Shown: positions 8,162 through 16,290 of the stretch, in pieces
How positions within the stretch are numbered: position 1 is the first letter of the stretch
How the letters are laid out: every line of letters begins with the position of its first letter
DNA from: an uncultured Spirochaetaceae bacterium
GTDB lineage: Bacteria; Spirochaetota; Spirochaetia; Sphaerochaetales; Sphaerochaetaceae
Assembly (NCBI GenBank): GCA_944390015.1
Contig: CALXOL010000017.1
Coordinates: 1-47,401 of the forward strand
Length of the DNA stretch: 47,401 nucleotides
Reading direction: 5' to 3'
The notes under the pieces: model-generated
The model's input: only the letters and a program-made list of their open reading frames with translations
Databases searched by the model: none
What the model was told of the DNA's origin: nothing
Program-made: the position numbers and the translations under genes

Positions 8162-9948
8162 GTGATATCCCTGTCGTCCTCCATCGTGAAATCCTTGTCC
8201 TCATCACCTGAGGAATGAACACTGAAAGCATCAATAAGCGAATTGAGCATGATCTCTGTCTCTGCCGCATTCTCACCAAGAAGGGATGCAATCTGCTGAA
8301 CCGTCTCTAATGACTTCTGGATTACATCCTCAGCCTTCTTTACTACCGTCTCCCTCTTTATAGTAGGATTTGTGATATCATCAAACATCGCACCGAGAAG
8401 TCTCTGCTTCTCAACAAGGAAGAATGTGACCCTTATGAACTTATCCTTATAGTGCATCCTGTACTGTCCTGGATGAGAGAGGTAGAACTGATCCTTGAAC
8501 TTATCTGCGAACGGTACGAATCTCTCAACAGGAAGGCCACGAACCATGGAAAGCATACTCTGGTCGATAAATCCCTCCTCCATATCACCGAATAGATCTA
8601 GGAACTGTGTATTACAATCTGCGATTTTCAAATCGCTATCCACAATCACGACTCCCATAGGAATAGTTCTAAGAAGAACATCGACCTTGCTCTGCGCTTC
8701 TTTCCTCATCTTCGTGACGCACATCTCAATCTCAGCCATTCCATCGAGGTATGCGATTGCCATGTCACGGCATGTCTGATAGCCGCAGCCTCCACAGTTA
8801 AGCTCATCGGCCTTGGTAAGCTTACCGAGTTCCACAAGAGCCCTCTTTATCTCATCCTCGCTGTGTTTCTTCTGGAAGGCATTCTCCTTTTCTGGCTGAC
8901 TTCCACCAAGAATACCATAACCGTTTGCCAAGATATAATCCGTGAATTCATCATCACCTGTGAACAGATTCTTCTCTTCAAGGCGAGCCTGGACATAGTC
9001 GCTGGATGCCTTCTTTCTGAAAGCGATTGAGTAATCCCTCTCCGTTCCAGGACCGTTTACGCAGCCTCCATCACATCCAAGAAGCTCCAAAAATGCCGTA
9101 GGCTCATGCTTATCCCCAAGAGCAGAGAGAACCTGATCCATACCGGAGAGAGCAACCGCCTTGGCATGAATCGGATCGTGTCCCCAGATCTCACTGGAGG
9201 TAATCTGCCCCCCTTCAATCGGATAAATGCTCGAGACCCCGGCTTTTGCAGGAATGAAACTTACATTTTCCTTTACTTCAAGATTATCTAAATCTATGTT
9301 CTCACTCTTGAGCCAGTTCTTCAGCTCTACGAACGTCAAAGAGAAATCAGGATAGCCGGGATACATGTCCGCCTCATGTTTCTTAGCTGCACATGGACCG
9401 ATGAATACGATTATGATGTCATCCCCGTACAATTTCCTCAAATATGCACTATGACACTGAAGCGGAGACGGGACAGGGGCCAAACGATAAAGGCTGTCAG
9501 GATAATACTTCTTTACAAGCTCAACAACGGAGGGGCAAGCGGTTCCAATCCAATTGCACTCCCCATTATTACTTCTTATGTGTTTATCAATCGCCTGTGT
9601 AACAAGATGAGCACCTATTGCGGTCTCACTTACATCAGAAAATCCAAGCAGTTTAAGCGCATATAACAGCTCTGCCTCCTGGAAGCGGAACTCAGAAGAA
9701 TATGACGGGGCAAGAGAACAGATTGCCCTCTTCCCACTCGAAAGAGCGAGCTTTACGCGTGATACATCATCCCTGATCTTCTTAGCATTATTGGGACAGA
9801 CATGGACGCATTTTCCGCAGAATATGCACCTGTCCTTGATAATCATGGCGTGTCCATCCTTTATCTGGATTGATTTTGTAGGACAAGCCCTGACGCATTT
9901 ATAACAATCCCTGCAACTCGTAATCTCTGTATAAATCGGGTACTGCAT
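8158..9948 (-). CDS. hydS: HydS-like sensory [FeFe] hydrogenase with PAS domain (group C)
   Basis: 596 residues. In order: two [4Fe-4S] ferredoxin motifs (C12-C22 and C41-C51); a hydrogenase domain with GTACPSVV (C138), IGPCAAKKHEA (C186) and LGCDGGCVNGPG (C292, C296); a further Fe-S motif NCGGCGYQTC with a distant C410; a PAS domain from about 420 to 520; and a short acidic tail. The first H-cluster motif has a single cysteine, as in group C enzymes, which are thought to sense rather than turn over hydrogen. The PAS domain and the adjoining phosphatase suggest a signalling output. It follows its small 2Fe-2S partner by three bases. Confidence 0.9.
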   Translation of the reverse strand: MQYPIYTEITSCRDCYKCVRACPTKSIQIKDGHAMIIKDRCIFCGKCVHVCPNNAKKIRDDVSRVKLALSSGKRAICSLAPSYSSEFRFQEAELLYALKLLGFSDVSETAIGAHLVTQAIDKHIRSNNGECNWIGTACPSVVELVKKYYPDSLYRLAPVPSPLQCHSAYLRKLYGDDIIIVFIGPCAAKKHEADMYPGYPDFSLTFVELKNWLKSENIDLDNLEVKENVSFIPAKAGVSSIYPIEGGQITSSEIWGHDPIHAKAVALSGMDQVLSALGDKHEPTAFLELLGCDGGCVNGPGTERDYSIAFRKKASSDYVQARLEEKNLFTGDDEFTDYILANGYGILGGSQPEKENAFQKKHSEDEIKRALVELGKLTKADELNCGGCGYQTCRDMAIAYLDGMAEIEMCVTKMRKEAQSKVDVLLRTIPMGVVIVDSDLKIADCNTQFLDLFGDMEEGFIDQSMLSMVRGLPVERFVPFADKFKDQFYLSHPGQYRMHYKDKFIRVTFFLVEKQRLLGAMFDDITNPTIKRETVVKKAEDVIQKSLETVQQIASLLGENAAETEIMLNSLIDAFSVHSSGDEDKDFTMEDDRDIT

Positions 9949-9951
9949 ATA

Positions 9952-10200
9952 TCACTCCAGTTCCTTTTTGAGTAAATCAATGACATTGTCCTCATCCAGA
10001 GCTGAGTACTCCTTTCCATTTATAGCGACATGGGGTCCCGTATTGCACTTACCAAGGCAAAGATGTCCTTCAAGCTCCACACGGTCGCCTAAATCATTCT
10101 CGTTAATATAATTCTCTATCGCGGATAACACACTGCTGTTACCCCGAGCAAAACAGCTAGAGCCCATACAGAGCTCGACCTTGATAGTCGTATCAGCCAT
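9952..10200 (-). CDS. thioredoxin-like [2Fe-2S] ferredoxin, first gene of the hydrogenase operon
   Basis: 82 residues, NuoE-C-terminal-like. The 2Fe-2S cysteines are CMGSSC (C11, C16) and CLGKC further on. It precedes the HydS gene by three bases and has a good ribosome site (AGAGGGAGATATTTTA before ATG). It probably supplies electrons to, or couples NAD(P)H state with, the sensory hydrogenase. Confidence 0.85.
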   Translation of the reverse strand: MADTTIKVELCMGSSCFARGNSSVLSAIENYINENDLGDRVELEGHLCLGKCNTGPHVAINGKEYSALDEDNVIDLLKKELE

Positions 10201-10226
10201 TAAAATATCTCCCTCTGTTAAAACTT

Positions 10227-10255
10227 AGGTTAATTCAACTACGGGAAATAGTCAA
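10227..10255 (-). promoter_or_regulatory. probable promoter of the hydrogenase operon
   Basis: TTGACT (10250-10255), 17 bp, TAACCT (10227-10232) on the minus strand, 30-60 bp ahead of the first 2Fe-2S gene. The -35 context TTTTATTGACT is the same as that of the yajC promoter. I found no perfect Rex operator (TTGTTAAN4TTAACAA) here, although AT-rich TTAAC half-sites overlap the -10. Confidence 0.45.
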
Positions 10256-10279
10256 TAAAACACTTTGTAGAAACAAATT

Positions 10280-10330
10280 AACTCCCATTTTTACTGTTTA
10301 AGAGCAAATAAAGCAGCAAAAATAGGAGTT
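10280..10330 (-). repeat. 17-bp inverted repeat between rex and the hydrogenase operon
   Basis: AACTCCCATTTTTACTG (10280-10296) and CAGCAAAAATAGGAGTT (10314-10330) pair over 17 positions with two G-U wobbles, around a 17-base loop. No T-run follows on the minus strand, so it is not a classical terminator. It could be an operator, an mRNA structure, or a weak terminator of ispH-rex. Confidence 0.6.
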
Positions 10331-10366
10331 TTATGTGAAAAATAGAAGATTATATTTTTTTACACC

Positions 10367-11026
10367 TTAAATCATGTCCTCATCGGAATCTAAATCATCG
10401 ATTTCCGCTAATTTCTTTCCAAGCTTTACCGAAAGAACCGCAAAACTGGTGGCAAGATCCGTACGCTGAACCACTACACTCTCCGGTACTTTCAAATCCT
10501 TCGGTGCGAAATTCCAGATTCCACGTATTCCGCACTTGACCAGCAGATCGCAAACGGCCTGAGCCTGAGCTGCGGGAACGGTGATTACCGCAATAGCTAT
10601 CCTGTTTTCCGCAATGAACCTGTTAAGGCTTTCCATGCTTTTAACGGTGAAACTTCCAACCGTCGTTCCAATCTTCTCTGCGGCTTTATCGAAAATGGCT
10701 ACAATCTTCAATCCGTATGAGGCGAATCCATCATAACGGGCGATGGCACTGCCAAGGTTTCCCGCACCGACGATCAAGGCATCCGTGGTGTTATCCCATC
10801 CAAGGACATGGGTTATGTACTGTGTAAGCTCCTCTATGTCAAATCCGATCTTAGGCTTGCCTTCGATTCCCGTGGATGAGATATCTTTTCTCACCTGTAT
10901 GGGATTCAGACCAAGCTCTTCTGCAAGATTGGTAGCACTGATATACGTTTTTCCCATCTCCTTGGCCTGATTCAAAATCCTCAGGTATGAAGGGAACCTC
11001 TTAATAGTTGGTATTGGGATACTCAT
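10367..11026 (-). CDS. rex: redox-sensing transcriptional repressor Rex
   Basis: 219 residues. The N-terminal winged helix has the Rex pattern (LAEELGLNPIQVRKDIS, then the G-K-KIGFDIEEL wing). The Rossmann domain starts at ALIVGAGNLGSAIARYDGF with the NADH-binding GxGxxG. Rex senses the NADH/NAD ratio and represses fermentation and hydrogen genes when NADH is low. Its position beside the hydrogenase operon is typical and implies those genes as targets. It overlaps the ispH stop by four bases (ATGA). Confidence 0.95.
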   Translation of the reverse strand: MSIPIPTIKRFPSYLRILNQAKEMGKTYISATNLAEELGLNPIQVRKDISSTGIEGKPKIGFDIEELTQYITHVLGWDNTTDALIVGAGNLGSAIARYDGFASYGLKIVAIFDKAAEKIGTTVGSFTVKSMESLNRFIAENRIAIAVITVPAAQAQAVCDLLVKCGIRGIWNFAPKDLKVPESVVVQRTDLATSFAVLSVKLGKKLAEIDDLDSDEDMI

Positions 11027-11853
11027 ATGTTCTCTAATCTCCTGATTACCCTATCTATCACACTGGCTGGGGTACTACTCCCCGCAGTAATTCCAACCGA
11101 ATCGAAACGACTGATGAATGCCTCATCAATATCCGTATCATCTTCCAAGAGCATCGCTTCCAATCCGATACTCCTAGCCTCGGAAACAAGTGCGTTTGAA
11201 TTAGCACTTTTTTTATCACCTATCACATAAAGAAACGGAACCTCTCCTTTCAGCTTATGAACCGATGTCCTACGCATCTCACTCGCCATGCATATGGAAT
11301 TAGAAACCACATAGGAAAAGCCCCTATCCTCAAGCTCTCTCATCAACATTTCATACCTGCCGCTTTCAAGCGTAGTCTGCACTATGACGCGATACTTCCT
11401 GTCTTTGGGAACATCGTCAAGATCCTTTCCATCCTGGATGACATAGTATTTACGCCTTGCAGTTCCTTCAACAGCAATTGTCTCACTATGACCTTTTATT
11501 CCAAGCAGAAGGACATCAAACTCACTGGAGCGCATGATATCCTGATTCTTCTTCACAAGAGGACAGGTTGCATCTACTATATTGACCCCTTTTTCTACAA
11601 GAGAAGCCCTCTCCCTGTCGCTGATTCCATGCGCACGTATGATGACCGTAGACCCTTTTACGGCATCAGAGGCCCTATAGATGGTTTTAAATCCGTGTTT
11701 TCTCAAAGAATCCATCACATGGCTGTTGTGAGCGAGATCTCCATAGATGAAAATCATTTGCCCATGATTATTCATCCAGACATCCTTGAGCATGGAGAAC
11801 GCCCTTTTTATACCGATGCAGATTCCCATTTCCTCAGCTTTAATTACTCTCAT
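11023..11853 (-). CDS. ispH: 4-hydroxy-3-methylbut-2-enyl diphosphate reductase
   Basis: 276 residues; last step of the MEP isoprenoid pathway, giving IPP and DMAPP with a [4Fe-4S] cluster. The three cluster cysteines are C12 (GICIGIKRA), C97 (DATCPLVKK) and C188 (SICMAS). The catalytic KGHSETI (H122, E124) and QTTLES are present. It is cotranscribed with rex, which makes an Fe-S, electron-consuming enzyme part of the redox-controlled neighbourhood. Confidence 0.95.
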   Translation of the reverse strand: MRVIKAEEMGICIGIKRAFSMLKDVWMNNHGQMIFIYGDLAHNSHVMDSLRKHGFKTIYRASDAVKGSTVIIRAHGISDRERASLVEKGVNIVDATCPLVKKNQDIMRSSEFDVLLLGIKGHSETIAVEGTARRKYYVIQDGKDLDDVPKDRKYRVIVQTTLESGRYEMLMRELEDRGFSYVVSNSICMASEMRRTSVHKLKGEVPFLYVIGDKKSANSNALVSEARSIGLEAMLLEDDTDIDEAFISRFDSVGITAGSSTPASVIDRVIRRLENI

Positions 11854-11870
11854 ACGCCCTAATCGATAAA

Positions 11871-11899
11871 ATTTTACCCTTTAAAGCCGATAATTGCAA
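11871..11899 (-). promoter_or_regulatory. ispH-rex promoter
   Basis: TTGCAA (11894-11899), 17 bp, TAAAAT (11871-11876) on the minus strand, between the yajC terminator and the ispH start. Confidence 0.6.
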
Positions 11900-11910
11900 A
11901 TGAAAGAAAA

Positions 11911-11937
11911 CAAAAAAACTGGAGCGTTAACTCCAGT
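11911..11937 (-). terminator. yajC terminator
   Basis: ACTGGAG-TTAACG-CTCCAGT hairpin (7 bp) followed by seven T on the minus strand, 23 bases after the yajC stop. Confidence 0.9.
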
Positions 11938-11959
11938 CTCATTTTCAAGAAAAAAGCTT

Positions 11960-12421
11960 TTACTTATCTTCCTTATCAGGAGTCTCAGTACCCTTCTCTT
12001 CCTCGCTCTCAGGTCCAACCATTTCAAGAACAGGTGCTTCCTTCTTTTCCTCTGCGACCTTCTCATCCTTCTTATCAGCCTTTTCATCTTTCTTTGCTGT
12101 AGCAGCCGTATTTACCTTGTCTTTGCTGCTTACTGTGGAAATAGCAGACTTTGAGAACTCAATACGAGCGGAATCGTCTACCTTTACAACAACTGTCTGC
12201 TCTCTTACAGCTACGATGGTTCCATGAATTCCACCGATTGTTACGACCTTATCACCCTTCTTCATAGCATCAATCATGGCCTTTGCTTCCTTATCCCTCT
12301 TCTTCTGAGGACGAATGATAAGGAAATAGAATATAAGGATAATAAGTACGAATGTAATAAGTGTGGCGCTCATGGATCCGCCAGCAGCTGGATCGGCAGC
12401 CATCAATGAAATTGCGTTCAT
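11960..12421 (-). CDS. yajC: Sec translocon accessory protein YajC
   Basis: 153 residues. One membrane helix (TLITFVLIILIFYFLIIRPQ) is followed by the conserved RPQKKRDKEAKAMIDAMKKG and a cytoplasmic domain with GDKVVTIGGIHGTI. This is YajC, the small partner of SecDF in protein export. The family is usually 90-110 residues. Here a Lys/Glu-rich tail of about 50 residues is added, which I read as disordered. secD and secF are not adjacent. Confidence 0.9.
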   Translation of the reverse strand: MNAISLMAADPAAGGSMSATLITFVLIILIFYFLIIRPQKKRDKEAKAMIDAMKKGDKVVTIGGIHGTIVAVREQTVVVKVDDSARIEFSKSAISTVSSKDKVNTAATAKKDEKADKKDEKVAEEKKEAPVLEMVGPESEEEKGTETPDKEDK

Positions 12422-12456
12422 CTAAAATACCTCTAATTTATTTTCAAGCTGAGAAA

Positions 12457-12485
12457 AAAGTAACATGAATGAAAACAACAGTCAA
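12457..12485 (-). promoter_or_regulatory. yajC promoter
   Basis: TTGACT (12480-12485), 17 bp, TACTTT (12457-12462) on the minus strand. Confidence 0.5.
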
Positions 12486-12844
12486 TAAAAGCATATGAAC
12501 TAGATGGAAAAGAATTTTTTAAACAAGAAACTACATCCTTCCAATATGTAACATTACTTTCCCCCCAGAAGAAAAGTTAATGTCAAAAAGATATATGATA
12601 TTACCTTTCTTCTCGTAATTCTAATAATGTTTCCTCTTTTTTTTTGCTTTAATATAGTTTCGGAGCTCTACTCTAATTTTAATTTTGTTATGAAAAAATC
12701 ATCATCCTATGCTATCTGATGTCAATTCTCCCTATGCTGGTCTTCTCCTCAGCCACCGTATTATCAATGAAAACAGGATATCTTACTGAATTTTCTAGAT
12801 ATTTCTTTTAATTTCTCAATGGCTACGGACAATTTATGCAATAG

Positions 12845-13050
12845 ATGTTTCTATCATATCCAAATCAACAGACACTGTCTGTTAAATTGAGTTGGTCACA
12901 TCACTGTGAACTTCTGACAATTTCCGATGATAGAAAACGTAGCTTTTATGATGAAAAGTGTATTGAATCCCAATGGTCTGTCAGACTGAAACGACAGCTT
13001 GATTTCTCTATATGAACGTCTTTTTATCTCCCGTAAAAAGAGAAGTATAC
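12845..13050 (+). pseudogene. DUF1016/YhcG-type nuclease remnant
   Basis: A stretch without any long open frame translates on the plus strand as MFLSYPNQQTLSVKLSWSH, then CELLTISDDRKRSFYDEK and ESQWSVRLKRQLDFS. It then hits a stop and continues one frame over as LYERLFISRKKRSIL. These blocks match the N-terminal helical domain of DUF1016 (YhcG) PDDEXK nucleases (SWSHY..LL, FY..., WSVR.L.RQI...LYERL). There is no start, no C-terminal nuclease domain, and at least one frameshift and several stops, so it is a decayed fragment. The remaining bases 12486-12844 show nothing else I can name. Confidence 0.75.
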
Positions 13051-13075
13051 TCTAAAGTGCTTAAAAGAAGCATAT

Positions 13076-13109
13076 GAAAAATGGACTAGGGATTTTCTCC
13101 CCAGTCCAT
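13076..13109 (-). terminator. groEL terminator
   Basis: ATGGACTGGGGA-GAAAA-TCCCTAGTCCAT (12-bp stem with one mismatch) followed by TTTTTC on the minus strand, 23 bases after the groEL stop. Confidence 0.9.
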
Positions 13110-13132
13110 CTGGAAACTTCATCAGAAGCTTA

Positions 13133-14764
13133 TCACATCATGCCGCCCATTCCAGGATTTCCCTGTGGCATCGGTGGTTCCTTAGAAGGAATGTCCGTTA
13201 CTGCACACTCCGTAGTAAGAATCAAGGATGCGATGCTGGCTGCATTCTGAAGTGCAGATCTTGTAACCTTTACAGGATCGAGTATGCCTGCACCGACCAT
13301 GTCGCACCATACCATCTTATTGGCATCGAATCCGACTCCTTCCTTTTCCCTCTTACATCTGTCAGCGACGATTGATCCATCGACACCAGCATTCTCAGCA
13401 ATCTGCCTGATTGGCTCCTCAAGAGCTCTCTTTACGATCTTATAGCCGACCTTCTCCTCCTCATCAAGAGCGGAGATATCCTTCTTATCAAGAACATTGA
13501 CAGCCTGGATAAGAGCTACACCACCTCCAGGAATTACACCCTCTTCAATAGCTGCTCTTGTTGCGGAGAGAGCATCCTCTACCCTGTGTTTCTTCTCCTT
13601 GAGTTCGACCTCTGTAGCTGCTCCGACATTGATTACTGCGACTCCGCCAGCAAGCTTTGCAAGCCTCTCCTGAAGCTTTTCTCTGTCGTAATCACTTGTG
13701 CAATCTGCAATCTGCATCTTAATCTGAGCAATCCTCTCCTTAATAGCCTCAGCAGATCCTGCACCATTGATGATTGTGGTATTCTCTTTCTCAACCTTGA
13801 CGCTCTTAGCTCTTCCAAGCATTGAAAGGTCTGCGTTCTCAAGCTTGAATCCAAGCTCTTCTGTAATAACCTGTCCACCTGTAAGTATTGCGATATCCTC
13901 AAGCATTGCCTTACGCCTGTCTCCGAATCCAGGAGCCTTTACAGCAACAACATTAAGAGCACCGCGTACTGCGTTCACAACGAGGGTTGGCAGAGCCTCA
14001 CCATCGACATCCTCTGCAATGATTAAAAGAGGCTTATTCGTCTGAACGACCTTCTCAAGAATCGGGAGAAGATCCTTCATGTTTGAAATCTTCTTGTCAT
14101 AGATAAGAATATACGGGTTATCGAGAACACTGATCATAGTGTCCTTGTTGTTACAGAAGTAAGCTGAAAGATATCCTCTGTCGAACTGCATACCTTCTAC
14201 GAAATCAACAGTGGTCTCAATAGTCTTGGACTCCTCAACAGTGATAACACCATCCTTTCCAACCTTATCCATTGCGTTTGCAATCTCATCTCCGATTGCT
14301 CTGTCGTTATTGGCACTGATTGAAGCAACGCTTGCAATCTCTTCCTTATCCTGGATGATCTTGGCTTCCTTCTTGATAGCATCGACTGCATCTTTTACAG
14401 CCATATCGATACCGCGACGGATTCCCATAGGATTAACACCTGCCGCAACGCTCTTCATACCTTCCTTGGTAATTGACCAAGCAAGAACGGTAGCGGTAGT
14501 TGTTCCGTCTCCAGCTACGTCATTTGTCTTTGTCGCAACTTCCTTAAGAAGCTGAGCACCCATGTTCTCAAACGGATCCTCAAGTTCAATCTCGCGGGCA
14601 ACGGATACTCCGTCCTTAGTTACCGTAGGAGCACCATATTTCTTATCAAGAAGAACCAGACGGCCTTTAGGACCAAGAGTAGTCATAACCGCCTTTGAAA
14701 TCTTTTCTACACCATCAACAAGGGACTTACGAGCCTCTTCGTTGAACTGAAGCTGTTTTGCCAT
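13133..14764 (-). CDS. groEL: 60-kDa chaperonin GroEL
   Basis: 543 residues, full length, with the typical [18 protein letters not shown] opening, [27 protein letters not shown] (nucleotide binding), GGGVALIQA, and a C-terminal GGMM tail. It forms the double-ring folding chamber. The co-chaperonin groES is normally just upstream; here the neighbour is an unrelated membrane gene, so groES must be elsewhere. The ATG follows GGAGG by seven bases. No CIRCE repeat (TTAGCACTC) is present upstream. Confidence 0.98.
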   Translation of the reverse strand: MAKQLQFNEEARKSLVDGVEKISKAVMTTLGPKGRLVLLDKKYGAPTVTKDGVSVAREIELEDPFENMGAQLLKEVATKTNDVAGDGTTTATVLAWSITKEGMKSVAAGVNPMGIRRGIDMAVKDAVDAIKKEAKIIQDKEEIASVASISANNDRAIGDEIANAMDKVGKDGVITVEESKTIETTVDFVEGMQFDRGYLSAYFCNNKDTMISVLDNPYILIYDKKISNMKDLLPILEKVVQTNKPLLIIAEDVDGEALPTLVVNAVRGALNVVAVKAPGFGDRRKAMLEDIAILTGGQVITEELGFKLENADLSMLGRAKSVKVEKENTTIINGAGSAEAIKERIAQIKMQIADCTSDYDREKLQERLAKLAGGVAVINVGAATEVELKEKKHRVEDALSATRAAIEEGVIPGGGVALIQAVNVLDKKDISALDEEEKVGYKIVKRALEEPIRQIAENAGVDGSIVADRCKREKEGVGFDANKMVWCDMVGAGILDPVKVTRSALQNAASIASLILTTECAVTDIPSKEPPMPQGNPGMGGMM

Positions 14765-14797
14765 ATGTTTATGCCTCCAAAATTAACTCTAAAATGT

Positions 14798-14826
14798 AAA
14801 ATATACATAATTATAAAATTCGGCAA
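14798..14826 (-). promoter_or_regulatory. possible groEL promoter
   Basis: TTGCCG (14821-14826), 17 bp, TATTTT (14798-14803) in the 67-base gap between the DUF92 gene and groEL. Moderate match only. Confidence 0.35.
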
Positions 14827-14831
14827 GTAAG

Positions 14832-15647
14832 CTAGAGAAAGAATGCGAGCAGAAACGCTATAAGAACTGAAAAAAATCCTGAGAGAAGATTCACCATATC
14901 ATTATCCATGAAGGGAATACCCCGCACCCTCTCATTCTTCTTACCATCACTCTCACCATGTTCGGTAAGACTTCCATCCTCCCTTCTATAGTGCACCTGA
15001 AGTGTTGCCCCAAGCAAAGAGTCGAAAAGAGCACCCAATATTCCGGCAACTGTTATTATGGGAAGATATATCAGGGAGAGCGTGAAACATCCTACGGAAA
15101 GTAAAGCGACAAGAGCTGAGCCTAAAAGACCTGCAAGCGTTCCAAGCGCGCTTACCCCGCCACTAAGCCCTTTCGGCACTCTTGTGAATGTGATTATTGA
15201 TACAGGATCACTCTTACTCAGAGATCCTATCTCACCGCTCCATGTATCAGCGACGGCCTCAGCTATTGCAGCAGAGAACATTACGATGCCGAGCGTATGA
15301 TATGAGGTGAATCTTAGAAGAAAGATACCGGTCAATGAGGGGATGCTGTTTGCAAGCACCTGCGCAAAATCCCTGTTTCCTCCCTTCTTATGGATTGACT
15401 TCGAAGCATCAGGTATTACCTTACCTATTATAGCAGCAGAGAGGAAGAAGAAAAGCATAATGGTTAGAGCTGAAAGCCCTGCTATATATGTCAATATGGA
15501 GCCGATAACAACAGCAGAGAGGATACCACCTTTAGTCAGCTGTTTCTTCCTAGCTGCGAATATTGCAATAACTGCCATTAACAATAGGATTATCAAAAGC
15601 CTGATAACAGGAGAGAGCGAGAAGAAAAGGGAATCAATATAAGCCAT
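14832..15647 (-). CDS. DUF92 family membrane protein (VTE6-like, possible polyprenyl-phosphate kinase)
   Basis: 271 residues, about six to seven membrane segments. The block IAEAVADTWSGEIGSLSK then PVSIITFTRVPKGLSGGVS is the DUF92 core. In plants and cyanobacteria this family includes VTE6, which phosphorylates phytyl monophosphate to the diphosphate. The start overlaps the preceding phytol-kinase-like gene by 14 bases. Together the pair could phosphorylate an isoprenoid alcohol twice. Activity here is inferred from family and neighbourhood. Confidence 0.75.
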   Translation of the reverse strand: MAYIDSLFFSLSPVIRLLIILLLMAVIAIFAARKKQLTKGGILSAVVIGSILTYIAGLSALTIMLFFFLSAAIIGKVIPDASKSIHKKGGNRDFAQVLANSIPSLTGIFLLRFTSYHTLGIVMFSAAIAEAVADTWSGEIGSLSKSDPVSIITFTRVPKGLSGGVSALGTLAGLLGSALVALLSVGCFTLSLIYLPIITVAGILGALFDSLLGATLQVHYRREDGSLTEHGESDGKKNERVRGIPFMDNDMVNLLSGFFSVLIAFLLAFFL

Positions 15648-16290
15648 TGAGAACTCCTAAGAGTACCGCAGAAAGAAGTGGAACGGTAATATTATCAAAC
15701 CCAAGAGGTGTAATATTTTCAAATACAGTTGCAGCCAAGGCAACTGAGAGAGGCAGATACCAGGGGCCATGCGGATAGAGAATTAAAAGAATTACAAGCG
15801 AGACTATGAACATGGCGGCGCTGCCCTCCATGCTCTTCTTACCTCCAAGGGCTTTATAGCCATGCCTGCCAAAATGGCTTCCTATTATTGCGGCAAGGCC
15901 GTCTCCCAGGCCCATTATCAGCACAGATGCCGTCACTATGCGCCCATCAGAGAGACCGTTATACATCATAAGAACCAATACTGTAATGGAAAGAGGATAG
16001 TATATAAGTCCGTTATCCCTCTTTCTGTTTCCCATACCGAGGTACTTTGAAAAGCCAGAGTATACGAACACGGCATTCACAACAATGAACACCAGCGGCC
16101 CAAGCAATGCCCAAGCAAGACTTGTATACATTCTGACCAGAATGAACACCCAGCCTGAGACCAGGATGTGTATGAATTTCCTCACATCCTCGCTTCCAAG
16201 CGGAGTGAATCTGAATAAAACAAATGCTATCCCGATTATCAAGAGTATATAAGCAAACGAATAGATCGTAGCTAGAAGATTAACGTTCAC
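15634..16290 (-). CDS. diacylglycerol/polyprenol kinase family membrane protein (VTE5/dolichol-kinase-like)
   Basis: 218 residues, about six membrane helices. Hallmarks are RKFIHILVSGWVF near the start, then MGLGDGLAAIIGSHFGRHGYKALGGKKSMEGSAA, the CTP-binding D-G-A...G...KS.EGS pattern of phytol and dolichol kinases. Members use CTP to phosphorylate an isoprenoid alcohol. It overlaps the DUF2207 stop by four bases and the DUF92 gene by 14, so the three are one operon. Confidence 0.78.
   Translation of the reverse strand: MNVNLLATIYSFAYILLIIGIAFVLFRFTPLGSEDVRKFIHILVSGWVFILVRMYTSLAWALLGPLVFIVVNAVFVYSGFSKYLGMGNRKRDNGLIYYPLSITVLVLMMYNGLSDGRIVTASVLIMGLGDGLAAIIGSHFGRHGYKALGGKKSMEGSAAMFIVSLVILLILYPHGPWYLPLSVALAATVFENITPLGFDNITVPLLSAVLLGVLNGLY

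Noticed and set aside
10201-10366. Rex operator in front of the hydrogenase operon
   Set aside because: Only loose TTAAC half-sites are present; no match to TTGTTAAN4TTAACAA was found, so regulation by Rex is inferred from position only.
14211-14555. Long plus-strand frame opposite groEL
   Set aside because: Composition is Ser/Ile/Ala rich from codon complement of groEL; no start signal or homology.
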